Part shown: positions 33,615 through 44,449 of the stretch, piece by piece
How positions within the stretch are numbered: position 1 is the first letter of the stretch
Layout of the letters: each line of letters starts with the position of its first letter
Assembly (NCBI RefSeq): GCF_945859705.1
Contig: NC_079137.1
Location: 27,771,322 to 27,835,321 of the forward strand
Length of the DNA stretch: 64,000 nt
Source of the DNA: Episyrphus balteatus
Lineage: Eukaryota; Arthropoda; Insecta; Diptera; Syrphidae
Direction of reading: 5' to 3'
Notes under the pieces: model-generated
What the model was told of the DNA's origin: nothing
Databases searched by the model: none
What the model saw: the letters and a program-made list of their open reading frames with translations, nothing else
Position numbers and translations under genes: made by a program

Positions 33615-33811
33615 GGCCAGGCGCACACATGCGATTTTAGTCGTGCGATTATTCAGTCGCAAAAATGGATCACAAGGATTTCAATGCCTGTGAACACACA
33701 TGCTTCCCGCGATTAAAAATTTGAAAATTGTGTCTACAGTCATTGAAATTCTTGTCATCTAATTTGCGCCTGAATAATCGCGCGATCGAAATCGTATGTG
33801 TGCGCCTAGCC
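33615..33811. mobile_element. 197-bp Harbinger-like MITE inserted in LINE-A
   Basis: Ends GGCCAGGCGCACACATGCGA and TATGTGTGCGCCTAGCC are imperfect inverted repeats flanked by TAA (33612-33614 and 33812-33814). A TWA 3-bp duplication with GG(C/G) ends is characteristic of PIF/Harbinger. The interior is itself folded (GATTATTCAGTCGC / GCCTGAATAATCGCGCG). Confidence 0.75.
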
Positions 33812-33814
33812 TAA

Positions 33815-34420
33815 GTCTTCTTGCAAGAGCTTACAATCGGATAGGGAATTTATTGTTCGAAATATTTTCACGTCGTCAGCATAAAATAAAGTTTTTGAGT
33901 TTTGGAGAACAGAAGGAAGGTCATTTATAAATAACACAAAGAGCAATGGGCCTAGGTGACTTCCTTGAGGTATGAAGATATCCATGAAAGAAAGTTCTCA
34001 TTTAGTCCAATTCTTGTTAGCTTTTTCAAAAGTACTTCATGGCTTAGTTTGTCGAATGAATTACTGAAATCAGTAAATATGCAATCAACTTGTTGCTTTT
34101 TCTCAAAAGCATCAACGCAAAATGTTGTAAACTCTAGTAAGTTTGTTATCGTCGATTTTTTCTTCACAAATCCATGTTGATTTTCACATAAAACAGAGGA
34201 ACAATTAAAGGAAAGAGTGTCACATACTAAGGATTCAAAAAGTTTTGGAATAACGGACAGTTTGGCTATGGGACGATAATTAGTGACCAAATTCTTAGGA
34301 CCCTTTTTATGAACCGGTCTGAGGTAAGCATATTTCCATAGAGTAGGAAATTTTGAACACTTTAAGGATTCATTGAACAAGAGATATAATAGGTAAGACA
34401 AATAAGATGAACATTTTTTA
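33815..34420 (-). pseudogene. LINE-A ORF2, reverse transcriptase N-terminal and palm part
   Basis: Encodes PVHKKGPKNLVTNYRPIAKL, ENQHGFVKKKSTITNLLEF and CIFTDFSNSFDKLSHEVL (first catalytic Asp), then after a frame change GSHLGPLLFVLFINDLPS and FYADDVKIF. The frame is broken near 33955. Confidence 0.85.
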
Positions 34421-34537
34421 CTTGCGATATAGGTACTATAGGGCAAGTTTAGGATTCGTAAAAAAAATCGAACTCGAGATAACAATTTTACATGACATTA
34501 CGATGATGGAGAATGCCAAAAAAGTGGGTCCGGCAAT

Positions 34538-34578
<41 letters not shown>

Positions 34579-35419
34579 CTCTATCTGGAGCTGCAGCCTA
34601 AACGAGTGAAGTGATTTTCTTCAAACTTGGTAGTTAGCAGTTTTTGGTGATTCCCTAGAGGGGAAATTGAAATTTTTTTTTTATGACCAAAACTAACGGT
34701 ACCTGCCATATAACGGAAATAGAAAAGTTAATTTTTTTCAAAAACGGCTCTAACGATTTTGATTAAAATTTTTGTGTGTAATACTACACATAAGGGCCAA
34801 CTTTTTAAATAAAAAAAATATTTTTTGTACCGTTATTAACGGTACCTGTCATAGAACGGTTTTTTTCGTTTCTGAATATCTCGTACAAAATTAACCCGAT
34901 TTAAATGAAAATTTTTATACAAAAGTGTGTAAGTAAAGATAATATTAAAATTTTAGAAAATTTTCAAAAAACGCATTTTTGGTTTTTTAAAAAATATTTC
35001 AAAATTTTTTTTTGAAAAATCAATTTTTTGAAAACGGATCAATGAAAAATTTTGAAATTTAGTTTTTATATGTAAATTAATTATTTCTTCAAAATGGCAT
35101 ACCAACTTTTTTTTTGAAAAATGTTAAAAAAATTTTATATATAAAAAATTATTTTTTTAAAAAACGGCTCCTACAATTTTCAAAATTTTTTTTCTAAAAA
35201 TACCTTTTTATACGAGAAATAAAATGGCATATTTGTTTTTTTTTTTAAGATATTTTAAAACGGAGTTTTATTAATTATAAAAACAGATTTAATTTTTTTA
35301 TACTATACTTATGAAATTTCTTCAAAATATCGAATTTTAAATTTCTTGAATAAAAAGCTTTAACATTATAGTTACTTTAAGCATAAGAGCAAGTACGTGC
35401 GACCCCAGTCGTGCAATTT
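34421..35419 (-). mobile_element. Family K repeat, copy 3, inserted in LINE-A
   Basis: Reverse complement of copy 1 with the same ends (CTTGCGATATAGG... and ...TCGTGCAATTT). It splits the LINE-A coding text between PAFMLK and KCSSYLSY. Flanks ATTTTTTA and ATTTTA are a 6-8-bp AT-rich duplication with length slippage. It includes a (TCTG)n tract at 34539-34580. Confidence 0.85.
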
Positions 35420-36016
35420 ATTTTAACATAAAAGCAGGTAAGCCATCTGGACCAGGACTTATATTATCTTCTAGTTTTAATATTTTATTTATGATTGAGT
35501 CTTCAGAGATTGAAAAATTAATTAACGCCAGATGAGAATACTCTTCCGTTGAAGAATAATTATCTGTTGCATCAGACGACAAAGTATCGGCGAAGGCACT
35601 TTTAAAATAGTTGGCAAACATTTTAGATATAACTTCTGGAATATGACTGTTTGCATTTTCATAGCTCATATTTAATGGATAACCGTCGAATTTTCTTTTA
35701 GTATCAACATATTTCCAGAAATTTCTTGGACTAGATTTAAGTTCACTTTGAGTTTTTGCAATAAATTCTGAATAGATAAAATTAGTGTAGTTTTCAAATT
35801 CATTTTTATGTTCCATATATACATTGTAATCTTCATCAGTCCTAGACTTACTAAACTTTACCCAGGCTTTGTTTCTCTTGTTTTTTAAAGTTTTTACATC
35901 CATATCGAACCATGGCGGATTAGTTTGTTTTTCTCTTATTTTTCGTAAAGGAATAGCTTCGATAAAACAATCAAATAAAACATTATAAAATTTTATAGTC
36001 ATGTCGTCTATTTGAA
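35420..36016 (-). pseudogene. LINE-A ORF2, linker between endonuclease and reverse transcriptase
   Basis: Intact for ~194 codons. It has PPWFDMDVKTLKNKRNKAW, SPRNFWKYVDTKRKFDGYP and SPGPDGLPAFMLK, collinear with the same region of LINE-B. It ends at the family K insertion. Confidence 0.85.
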
Positions 36017-36124
36017 ACTTATTTATTTAATTCGTTAAATACTAACGTTACATCTTAATACTAAATTTATAAACTAAAAAAAGAAAAAAAATATTAAATA
36101 CAATATTTTAAATAGGTATTTACA

Positions 36125-38967
36125 TTAAAATTGTGCATTAAAAAAACTTTGTTTGAAACTCTTACTCTTAAAATTAACATTAAATGAAGAAATTATAAAA
36201 TAGTATCTGTTGAAGACTGAAATCAGTTGATTTAAGGGACTATTTACACCATAATTTGTTCTGCTAAATATTGGACTTAAAATAATTTGTCTGCGTAAAT
36301 TAGCTTGACTGTAGCTGAAATTAAGACGATCCAGAGCTGATGGAGATGTTATTGACCCATTTATTAATTTTAAAATAAAACATAACTGTAAATATTGTCT
36401 ATGGCACGATAATAACGGAAGATTGATTAACCTCAATCTATTTGCGTACGGGGGAAGTGTATATCCTGGAGACCACGGGAGAAAACGTAGACAAAAACGC
36501 ATGAACCTTCTTTGGATGCTCTCAAGGCGGTCTATGTGAACTGTGTAGTATGGTGCCCATATTACACAGCCGTATTCTAGAACTGGTCTCACAAAAGACA
36601 CATAAAGTAGTTTTACGACGTAAGGATCCTGGAACTCACGAGCAAATCGTTTAATAAATCCTAAAATTCTATTTGCTTTTTTTACGATATAATTGTAGTG
36701 ATCAATGAAAGCCAGTTTTTGGTCAAGAATAATTCCGAGGTCGGAAAAGAGGGATAATTTATCCAGTGGGAATGTGTCCAACGTATAGTCATATGTCACA
36801 AAGTTCTTTTTGCGTGTAAAACACATTGTTTTACATTTGTCTAAATTTAATAAAAGACTGTTTTTACTACACCATTCTCTGAATGAATACAGATCACTTT
36901 GAAGATCTAAACAATCTCTTGTTGATGTTATTTTCTTAAAAATTTTTACATCGTCAGCGTAGATAAGTACAGATGAGTTTTTCAAAATTGAAGGCAAGTC
37001 ATTAATATATAATATAAATAACAATGGACCGAGGAGGCTACCTTGGGGAACACCAGAATTAATAAAAAATTGATCAGAAAGTTCATTTCTGAAATTCACA
37101 CTATAAGTTCTATATCCTAAATAAGATGAAATCCATAATAAAAACGATTCGTTAAAACCCATAGCTCTTAGTTTAAGTATAAGTGTTTTGTGACAAAGCT
37201 TATCGAACGCTTTGCTAAAGTCGGTGAACACAACGTAGTAAAATGGAACAAATTAGTTACTGTTGATTTATTTTGAATGAATCCATGCTGATTGTCACAG
37301 ATAATGGATCTACAGTTAAAAGACAAGACTTCACATATAATGGACTCGAATATTTTTGGGATGACAGAAAGTTTTGCAATAGGACGATAATTGGTAATTT
37401 CATTCTTAGACCCTTTTTTGTGAACTGGTGTTATAAATGCACTTTTCCACAATATAGGAAATGTTGAGAAATTAATAGATATATTGAAAAGAACACAAAG
37501 AGGATAGGATAATTCTGACACACACTTCTTCAAAACACAAGATGGAACACCATCAGGGCCCGGACTGAAACAGTTCTCAAGATCATTAATTTTTTGAGTT
37601 ATTGAATTTTCTTGAATGCCAAAATTGATCGAACTAAGGTGCGAAAAACTTAGGTTTGGAGAAAATGAATACGAGGGTTCTTGAGAACCAGTTAGTAAAA
37701 ATGCTTCTTTAAAAAAATTTGCAAACATATTTGAAATCTCTCGCGAATCATGGCTTGAATTCTTATTAAAGCTCATAGAGTTAGGGTATCCGTCAACATT
37801 CCGTTTACTGCTCACAAAAGACCAAAAGTTTTTAGGGTCATGTTTTAACTCGTTTTGAATTTTAAATATATAATTTGTATACAATTCTTTGGAATAGTCA
37901 ATAAACATAGTTTTTAGTTCAGAATATATCATAAAATCACCATAAGCTCGGGATGCACTATATTTTGCCCAAGATTTATTTCTTTTATTTTTTAAATTCT
38001 TAAGTTCAGTATTAAACCATGGTGCAGTTTTAAGACTTTCAAATGATTTACGAATCGGAATGGTTTGATAAAAGCAATCAAATAGAATGCTATAAAATTT
38101 AAAGCACATCTCGTTAATGTTACAATTTAAAAAAGTTTGATTCCAGTCCACATTACATAATAAGTTTTTTAGTTGATCGAAATTGCATTTTTTGTAATCA
38201 AATTTAAGTTTGTTATTTGATTTAAAAGAAAGATTGTTAATATTAATACTTAGAGATATGTCTAACGCTGGGTGATGTCGGTCTTCTTCTAAAAGTTTAG
38301 TATGAGCGGGAATTACAACCATGTCATTGTATATTGTGTTGGAGAAAAAAACCAAGTCCAGAATTTTATCAAAGCGATTTGTAATTCCATTTAATTGGCT
38401 GAGTCCGCATGAAGCTAAGCCATCGATAGTCGAAAATTCACTTGCGGATGAAGGGTTAGAAGGAGAGAAATAGTTGCATTCAGTAGAATTTGTCCATGTC
38501 AAGTTTGGAAGATTGAAGTCACCTAAGATTAAGAGCTCGTCACTTGGTTCCATTTGGTCATGTATGCTATCAATGCAGTTAATATAGTTTTCGTAGGTAT
38601 AGGTGTTGGATCTCGGAGGTATATACAAAGATATAATGAAAAGGTATCCAGATTCCATTTTAATTTTAATGCATATTATTTCAATGTCAGAGGAATCGTG
38701 ATTATTGACTAATGTGCATACAAAAAAGTTTTTAATTGCTATGAGTATTCCGCCTCCAACTGTTTGCGAATCGTTCGAGTGTCTGTCACGCCTGAAGACT
38801 TGATAAGATGAATCAAAGAGCTCAGTGTCAAGAAATGTATTATTTAACCAAGTTTCAGTCAGAATAATTATATCATGTGGAAGATTATTGATATTTTTGT
38901 AGACCGTGTTGATCTTTGTCCTTAGACCGTTTACATTTTGGTAATAAATTAATACCTGTTGAAGCTG
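36125..38967 (-). pseudogene. LINE-B ORF2: endonuclease and reverse transcriptase
   Basis: The frame opens at the end of ORF1 (QLQQVLIYYQNVNGL) with no ATG until 38658. The apurinic-type endonuclease has LTETWLNN, GGGILIAIKN, LGDFNLPNLTW and DRHHPALDI. The reverse transcriptase has PVHKKGSKNEITNYRPIAKL, FTDFSKAFDKL, GVPQGSLLGPLLFILYINDL and IYADDVKIF, followed by the LYVSFVRPVLEYGCVIWAP region. At ~37232 a deletion removes roughly a dozen codons (compare VDAFEKKQQVDCI in LINE-A) and shifts the frame from the 38658-37168 frame to the 37231-36125 frame. Role in life: copying the element's RNA into a nicked target. Confidence 0.92.
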
Positions 38968-40072
38968 CTTTTTTGTTGCATTGTCCTGGTCTGCCGAAAA
39001 GGGTTCTGAATGGTAGATGGATTTGTTAATTTATTCTGAAACTCATGTACTATAGTTCCAATTGGCCAAAACGATGAAGAATTTAGTAAGTGAAGTAAAG
39101 AATCTGATACTCTAATTTTAAAAGATGCGTATTTAGAGTGATTTCGATGTAACATTTTCTCCACAATCGTATCTGATAATGATCCCAATTTACTCGTGAT
39201 AAAGTTTTTTATATCGAGGGCATTCGTTGAGGGATGGAGCTTGGAAATAAATAGGGTTTTTTTTCCCTCCACAACTCTTAGACACGATATAATTGGAGAT
39301 ACGTTCTCATTTATTTTGTTGGTAGTAGTTGGATTTAATCTTGTAGTTTTTTGTAATGATGTTGAAACTTGCGTCTGTTGCGAAAATAGAGATGATGAAG
39401 CTAAATGAGATGATGATGTATAGTCTGTCGGTGTTATTGTTATTGATGAGGAGTGCGAAGAAGTAAACTAGATGCAGACGTAGGTGCCGAGTTACATCTT
39501 GGTATAGAAGTACTGTCGTCTGTTGGTGTTGGAGTCGGCAATGTCGGTAGAAGCGATGCAGGAGTTGGTGCATCATAATTAAAGTTAAAAGTTGGATTTG
39601 GACTAGGAAGTGCGAAAGGAGTAAACATACAAGTTGCAGGCTTCTTCGTTATCGGCTTTTCACCAGATTTTTCATCATCACGGTCATTATTTTTCCGTTT
39701 AGTGAGTGTGACAGTATTTGACTGTATAACTAAAGTATTACTTTTAGCTTTGCTTCTGGTTTGTCTATTCAGTAATTGTGGGGGAGAAATGATATTGTCA
39801 ACCTTATCGGATAGAATCTTTAGTTGATTTTGTAAATTTTCCAATTCCTTAGTGTTATGCAGAACATCACGAACGATGTTTGTATATGCGAATGGATCGC
39901 ACTCGTCACAGAAATAGTAAAACGATTTCCTTTTATCAAAAAGTTTTATGGTGCCATATGGCACATCAGCATCAATACATTTAACATGAAAATTCTTCCG
40001 ACAATTCCCACTACACATAATGGAGTCAATCATGTAGTCGGTAATGTTATCACAAGATGCGCATTTAGTCAT
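38949..40072 (-). pseudogene. LINE-B ORF1 with PHD-type zinc finger
   Basis: Residues 1-60 carry a Cys4-His-Cys3 pattern (C4, C7, C20, C24, H29, C32, C55, C58), the PHD-finger arrangement found in ORF1 of CR1-like LINEs. A low-complexity Pro/Thr/Ser stretch follows. After a one-base frame change near 39450 the protein continues as SSHLASSSLFSQQTQVSTSL into VEGKKTLFISKLHPSTNALD and FKIRVSDSLLHLLNSSSFWP, a small alpha/beta-looking domain also present in LINE-A. It is probably an RNA-binding protein of the retrotransposon particle. It ends overlapping the ORF2 frame. Confidence 0.85.
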
Positions 40073-40926
40073 ATTAACGATTTAACTTTTGTCTTTTTTT
40101 TTTTTTTTTTTTTTTTTTATAACCAATTTATATATATTTGGAGAGTATTTTATAAATTTTGATTTTTGGCCAAATTTAAAAATGTTGTTTGCTACTGTAC
40201 AGTATGGTGATTATCTGATTATTGTATTTTAAGGTGTGTGTATTTGCTTAAATTATTCAATCCCCAAACCAAAATGATGTCGATGTTGATGTGGTGAGTA
40301 AATATATTCTCTTAGTTATAGGAATGGCCGTAAGATGTCAGTAAATATGAGTATTGTTGATGAGGTGAGAACTTATATACCCCTCGGTAGTGATTTTATA
40401 TGTAAATAAAGAAATAAATACCAAAAGAAATTTAGGTGAAGTACCAAAATGGGATTGCTTGGCAGAACACTACTAAAAATGACTCACCCAGAAGGTAAGA
40501 CTGAAAGCAAGTTGTTTATATACGTGATATGTTGTTACTTGCTGTTCAGTCGGCAGATTGACAGGTTGAATGGTGATGGTATAGTTAGTATTTGTAGTTA
40601 AATTTCACAAGCACTCGGGTTTTGCAACATGTATAGAAATGAAAGCAATATTTTGGATTCAATGTATAGCATCAACTAGCTTCTTAGCAGAACATATACA
40701 AAAATGTTTCACTCACCGGGAAAGAAGGAAACAAAAATATAAAATTTAACGGGAGCAAATTACTCTGAGAGAAATCGAAGAAAAATGTAAAAAATAGTAT
40801 ATATTCACTGAGAGGGATTTTGTTATATTTTATTGTCACAAGTTTTATTTATTTTATTAATTTTATCACACTAATATAGAGTGTACCACAAATTAAATTT
40901 AAACAGAATGTAGCAAAATAGTTTAA
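40073..40926 (-). other. LINE-B 5' untranslated region
   Basis: A ~22-base T run (40100-40121) lies just upstream of ORF1. Related strings TTGGCAGAACACTACTAAAA and TTAGCAGAACATATACAAAA, each followed by a C/T-rich CACTCACC or ACTCACCC, suggest two degenerate monomers, as in LINEs with repeated promoter units. No gene. Confidence 0.4.
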
Positions 40927-41873
40927 TAGGGTAGGATGGTATAAGAGTGCGCGGTTGATAAGAGTGCGCAAAGCGATTTTCTACGGTTTGAAAGGGAATA
41001 TAAGACTGAATGCACTTATTTTGGAAAGATCTAAGTGAGTTTGATCTGCTGTCAAAATTTCATGTAAATGTGTTTGTAAACAGAGGTGCTAGTTCAGTTT
41101 AAGTTTTTTAGCACTTTTTTTTCCAATTTTTCTTGCCAAACAAATTAAATTTTCCGCTTAACAATAAAAAATAACAATAAACAAAGTATGGGACATTGAA
41201 AAGTCGACAAAAAGAAACATTTAAGGAACACGTAAGATTTTATTACCAATCATTGTGCAATACATATATATTCTTCGATTACATGTCTGGACGTGTAAGA
41301 GTGCGTACCATGATGATGTATAAGAGTGCGCGGGTTAAAAAAGCAGTAAATGCTTTCCAAGGCTTCAAAATAACTGGCATTTGTTCATATACCAGCAAAC
41401 AGCAGCTAGAAAAAGCAATTCCAACCAAAAAGAAACCAAATACAAGTTTTACAAAAACAAGCGAATGAAAGTAACTAGGAAATATTGAAATTTTCTCGGA
41501 ACCAATAATCGAAGACTAAATTGATTGTTCCTCATGCAAGGAGTGATGGGTTGAAAAATACTCTGTTTATTTAAAGATAGGCAGTTTTGTTTGCGACTTT
41601 TGTGCGAAATTACACCTGTACGCAGCTGCGCACTCTTACAAACTAAGCCGCGCACTCTTACACAATAGTGTGTATAAGAGTGCGCAAATGACCTAATGTG
41701 GTATTTTGTTTATAACTATTGAATTAATACATTTTTGTTACCAGTTTTAAGTTTTTTTCGTTGCTTTGATTATAAACTAAAAACTATATACAAAAAAAGT
41801 AGTTAAATTCTTTTTGTTATTGTTTTATTTGGTGTTTTGTCTAAAATGCGCACTCTTATACCACCTTACCCTA
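40927..41873. mobile_element. 947-bp DNA element with AAGAGTGCGC repeats
   Basis: Ends TAGGGTAGGATGGTATAAGA and GTGGTATAAG (as complement ...CTTATACCACCTTACCCTA), flanked by TTTAA on both sides (40922-40926, 41874-41878). The word AAGAGTGCGC or its complement occurs at least eight times through the element. A TTAA-containing duplication recalls piggyBac or Kolobok, but the ends do not settle it. A 90-codon frame (41196-41468) is unrecognised. Confidence 0.75.
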
Positions 41874-41948
41874 TTTAATAAATGAATTTTAAATTAAATG
41901 GGCGCAATAGAACTGGAAAAAATGGCAATTTACGGGAGCGAATTTGAA

Positions 41949-42703
41949 CAGACGTCTGATTAAGTTAAAGCTTACTCGAGAGAGTGAGTCTAAGTTTGAG
42001 TTTAAAAATATGGTATTCCAATTTATACTTATCATGTAAGTTAAAAAGTTGATTGAAATTACATTCTTTAAAGTTAAATTCTAATTTATCATTACAATTA
42101 CTACGTAGATTATAAACACTCAAGCTCAGGGAAATTGATAATGCGGGGTGGTGTCGGTCCTCTTCAATAAGTTTTGAGTCACAAAGTTCAACATAGCTGT
42201 CCGATGTTAAACATCCAGAAAAGTAAACAAGGTCCAGAATTTTATTAAATTGATTGCTGACTCCATTCAATTGTTTTAAACATAATGATGCCATATTATC
42301 CATTATGCATTATGCTGAATGCGTTTGCAGTCGAAGCATTGACAGGAAGTAGCTCTTGGAATTCATCTATCCAAGACCAATGTAAACTTCCTAAGTTAAA
42401 GTCTCCAAATACTATAATTTCATCATTTGATTCAGTTTTCTCTGAAATGCTATCCAAGCAATTGCATAGTCCTTCGTATATCTCGGATTTGGAATTAGGT
42501 GGTACATAGATAGCCACTACATATAAGTAACCAGATGACATCTTTAATTTAATGCTCAGAATTTCAATTGTAGACTCTAGGAAATCATCGACTAGAGTGC
42601 TAACGAGAGAGTTTTTGACAGCTATCAGCAATCTTCCACCAACTTTAGCAGATTCATTAAGAGAATGACGATCACGAAAACTTGTGTCCAATAGGTCGGT
42701 ATC
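41949..42703 (-). pseudogene. LINE-A ORF2, endonuclease part
   Basis: Encodes SFRDRHSLNESAKVGGRLLI, VVAIYVPPNS, VFGDFNLGSLHWSW and, after a frame change near 42300, DRHHPALSISLSL, the endonuclease core. A stop interrupts the frame at ~41963 just before LNQTSV, which is continued on the other side of LINE-B. Confidence 0.85.
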
Positions 42704-43639
42704 GGCTATGTGAAGCTGGCACCCCCAAATGCAAATTTTTTTTTCAAACCTTTATGGTTCGATTGCCCAAGGTTAGCCCAGGATAGCCCAAGATTTTTTT
42801 TCGTTAGCCCACCCTTAGTTTTAAAATTATTACGGAATAATTTTTTTTCACCTCAAAAATCACAAAAAAAAAACTTTTTTTTATTCTGTGTAAAAATTGT
42901 TGTTTTTGCACTGTGGTTCGATTGCCCAACGTTAGCCCAGGATAGCTCAACTTTTTTTTCTTGATTGCACTATTTTTTCAAAAGATACAACAAAAAACTT
43001 TTTTTCATATCAGAAAGCGACAAAATTTAATTTTTTTTTTCCTGTGAAAAAATCCTTAGTTTAAAACCGTGGTTTGTTTGCCCAAGGTTAGCCCAGGATA
43101 GCCCAACTTTTATTTTTGCTATCGTAAGCTTAGTTTAAAAATTATAGAAGAATTAGTTTTTATTCACCACACAAAAAAAGTACGTATACACCTCAGTGAC
43201 CCTTTCTTAATTTATAATTAAGAACAATTAAATTCACTGGTGTTTGCATTGCGCCTCAAATGTTTTTAATTTGAATTAACATTTTTACTTGATTGAATGT
43301 AGTCCATATAACATTCCTGTTAAGAAGCTTAAGTTGACATTTAACATTAAAAACCACAACAAACGAATAATTTTTCAAGTCTCAAAATCAATTTTTTTTT
43401 GTTTGCCATATAAGTACCTAGAAAAACTACATGCTTAGTAAAATACATATATCCAAACGTATTTCAAAAGTAACAACAAATATGAAATGGTGTGAAGTGA
43501 TTGCTTTTTCAGAACACGAAAAAACACTTTTTTCAAAGTACCAATTTCTTAAAAATAAAAATTTTTTTTTCAGTGTAAAATTTATCCTTTTTTCATTTTT
43601 CCTCAATTAACCATTCTAATTCCAAATAATTACATCACT

Positions 43640-44444
43640 TTTTTTCGTTATTCCACCCTTAGTTTAAAAGTTATAAAAAAAAACTTTTTTCAGAGTACCA
43701 ACATCTTAAAAACCAAAATTTGTTTTTTTCAGTGTAAAATTTATCCTTCTTAAATTTTTCCTCAATTAACCATTCTAATTCGAACTAATTACATCACTTT
43801 TTTTCGTTAGCCCACCCTTAGTTTAAAAGTTATAACAAAAAACTTTTTTCAAAGTACCAACTTCTTAAAAATCAAAAATTTTTTTTGTCAGTGTAAAATT
43901 TATCCTTTTTTCATTTTTCCTCAATTAACCATTCTAATTCCAACTAATTACATCACTTTTTTTTGTTAGCCCACCCTTAGTTTAAAAGTTATAACAAAAA
44001 ACTTTTTTCAAAGTACCAACTTCTTAAAAATCAAAATTTTTTTTTTCAGTGTAAAATTTATCCTTTTTTCATTTTTCCTCAATTAACCATTCTAATTCCA
44101 ACTAATTCCATTACTTTTTTTCGTTAGCCAAACCTTAGTTTAAAAGTTATAACAAAAAACTTTTTTCAAAGTACCAACTTCTTAAAAATCAAAAATATTT
44201 TTTGTCAGTGTAAAATTTATCCATTTTTCATTTTTCCTCAATTAACCATTCTAATTTCAACTAATTACATCACTTTTTTTCGTTAGCTCAAACTTAGTTT
44301 AAAAGTTATAACAAAAAACTTTTTTCAAAGTACCCACTTATTAAAAATCAAAATTTGTTTTTTTCAGTGTAAAATTTATCCTTTTTTCATTTTTCCTAAA
44401 TTAACCATTCTAATTCCAACTAATTACATCACGAAAAAAATTTA
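43640..44444 (-). repeat. ~160-bp satellite, left-arm array (about 5 copies)
   Basis: Each unit contains TTCGTTAGCCCACCCTTAGT, AAGTACCAACTTCTTAAAAA, TTTATCCTTTTTTCATTTTT and CCTCAATTAACCATTCTAAT. Unit starts fall near 43645, 43803, 43964, 44122 and 44280. Confidence 0.9.
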
Positions 44445-44449
44445 TTTAT

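Larger units (their letters stand above)
36017..41941 (-). mobile_element. LINE-B: nearly complete CR1/Jockey-like LINE inserted in LINE-A
   Basis: Flanked by ATTTGAA on both sides (36010-36016 and 41942-41948), with a TTTA-rich 3' tail at 36017-36030. Layout: ~1.8-kb 5' region (40073-41941, holding a 947-bp DNA element), ORF1 with a PHD finger, ORF2 with endonuclease and reverse transcriptase. One frameshift in ORF1 and one small deletion in ORF2 make it inactive. It is a diverged relative of LINE-A. Confidence 0.9.

Noticed and set aside
32955..42691. Three separate LINE fragments
   Set aside because: Frame and duplication matching across the insertions shows that the 33-36 kb, 42 kb and 52-53 kb pieces are one element.
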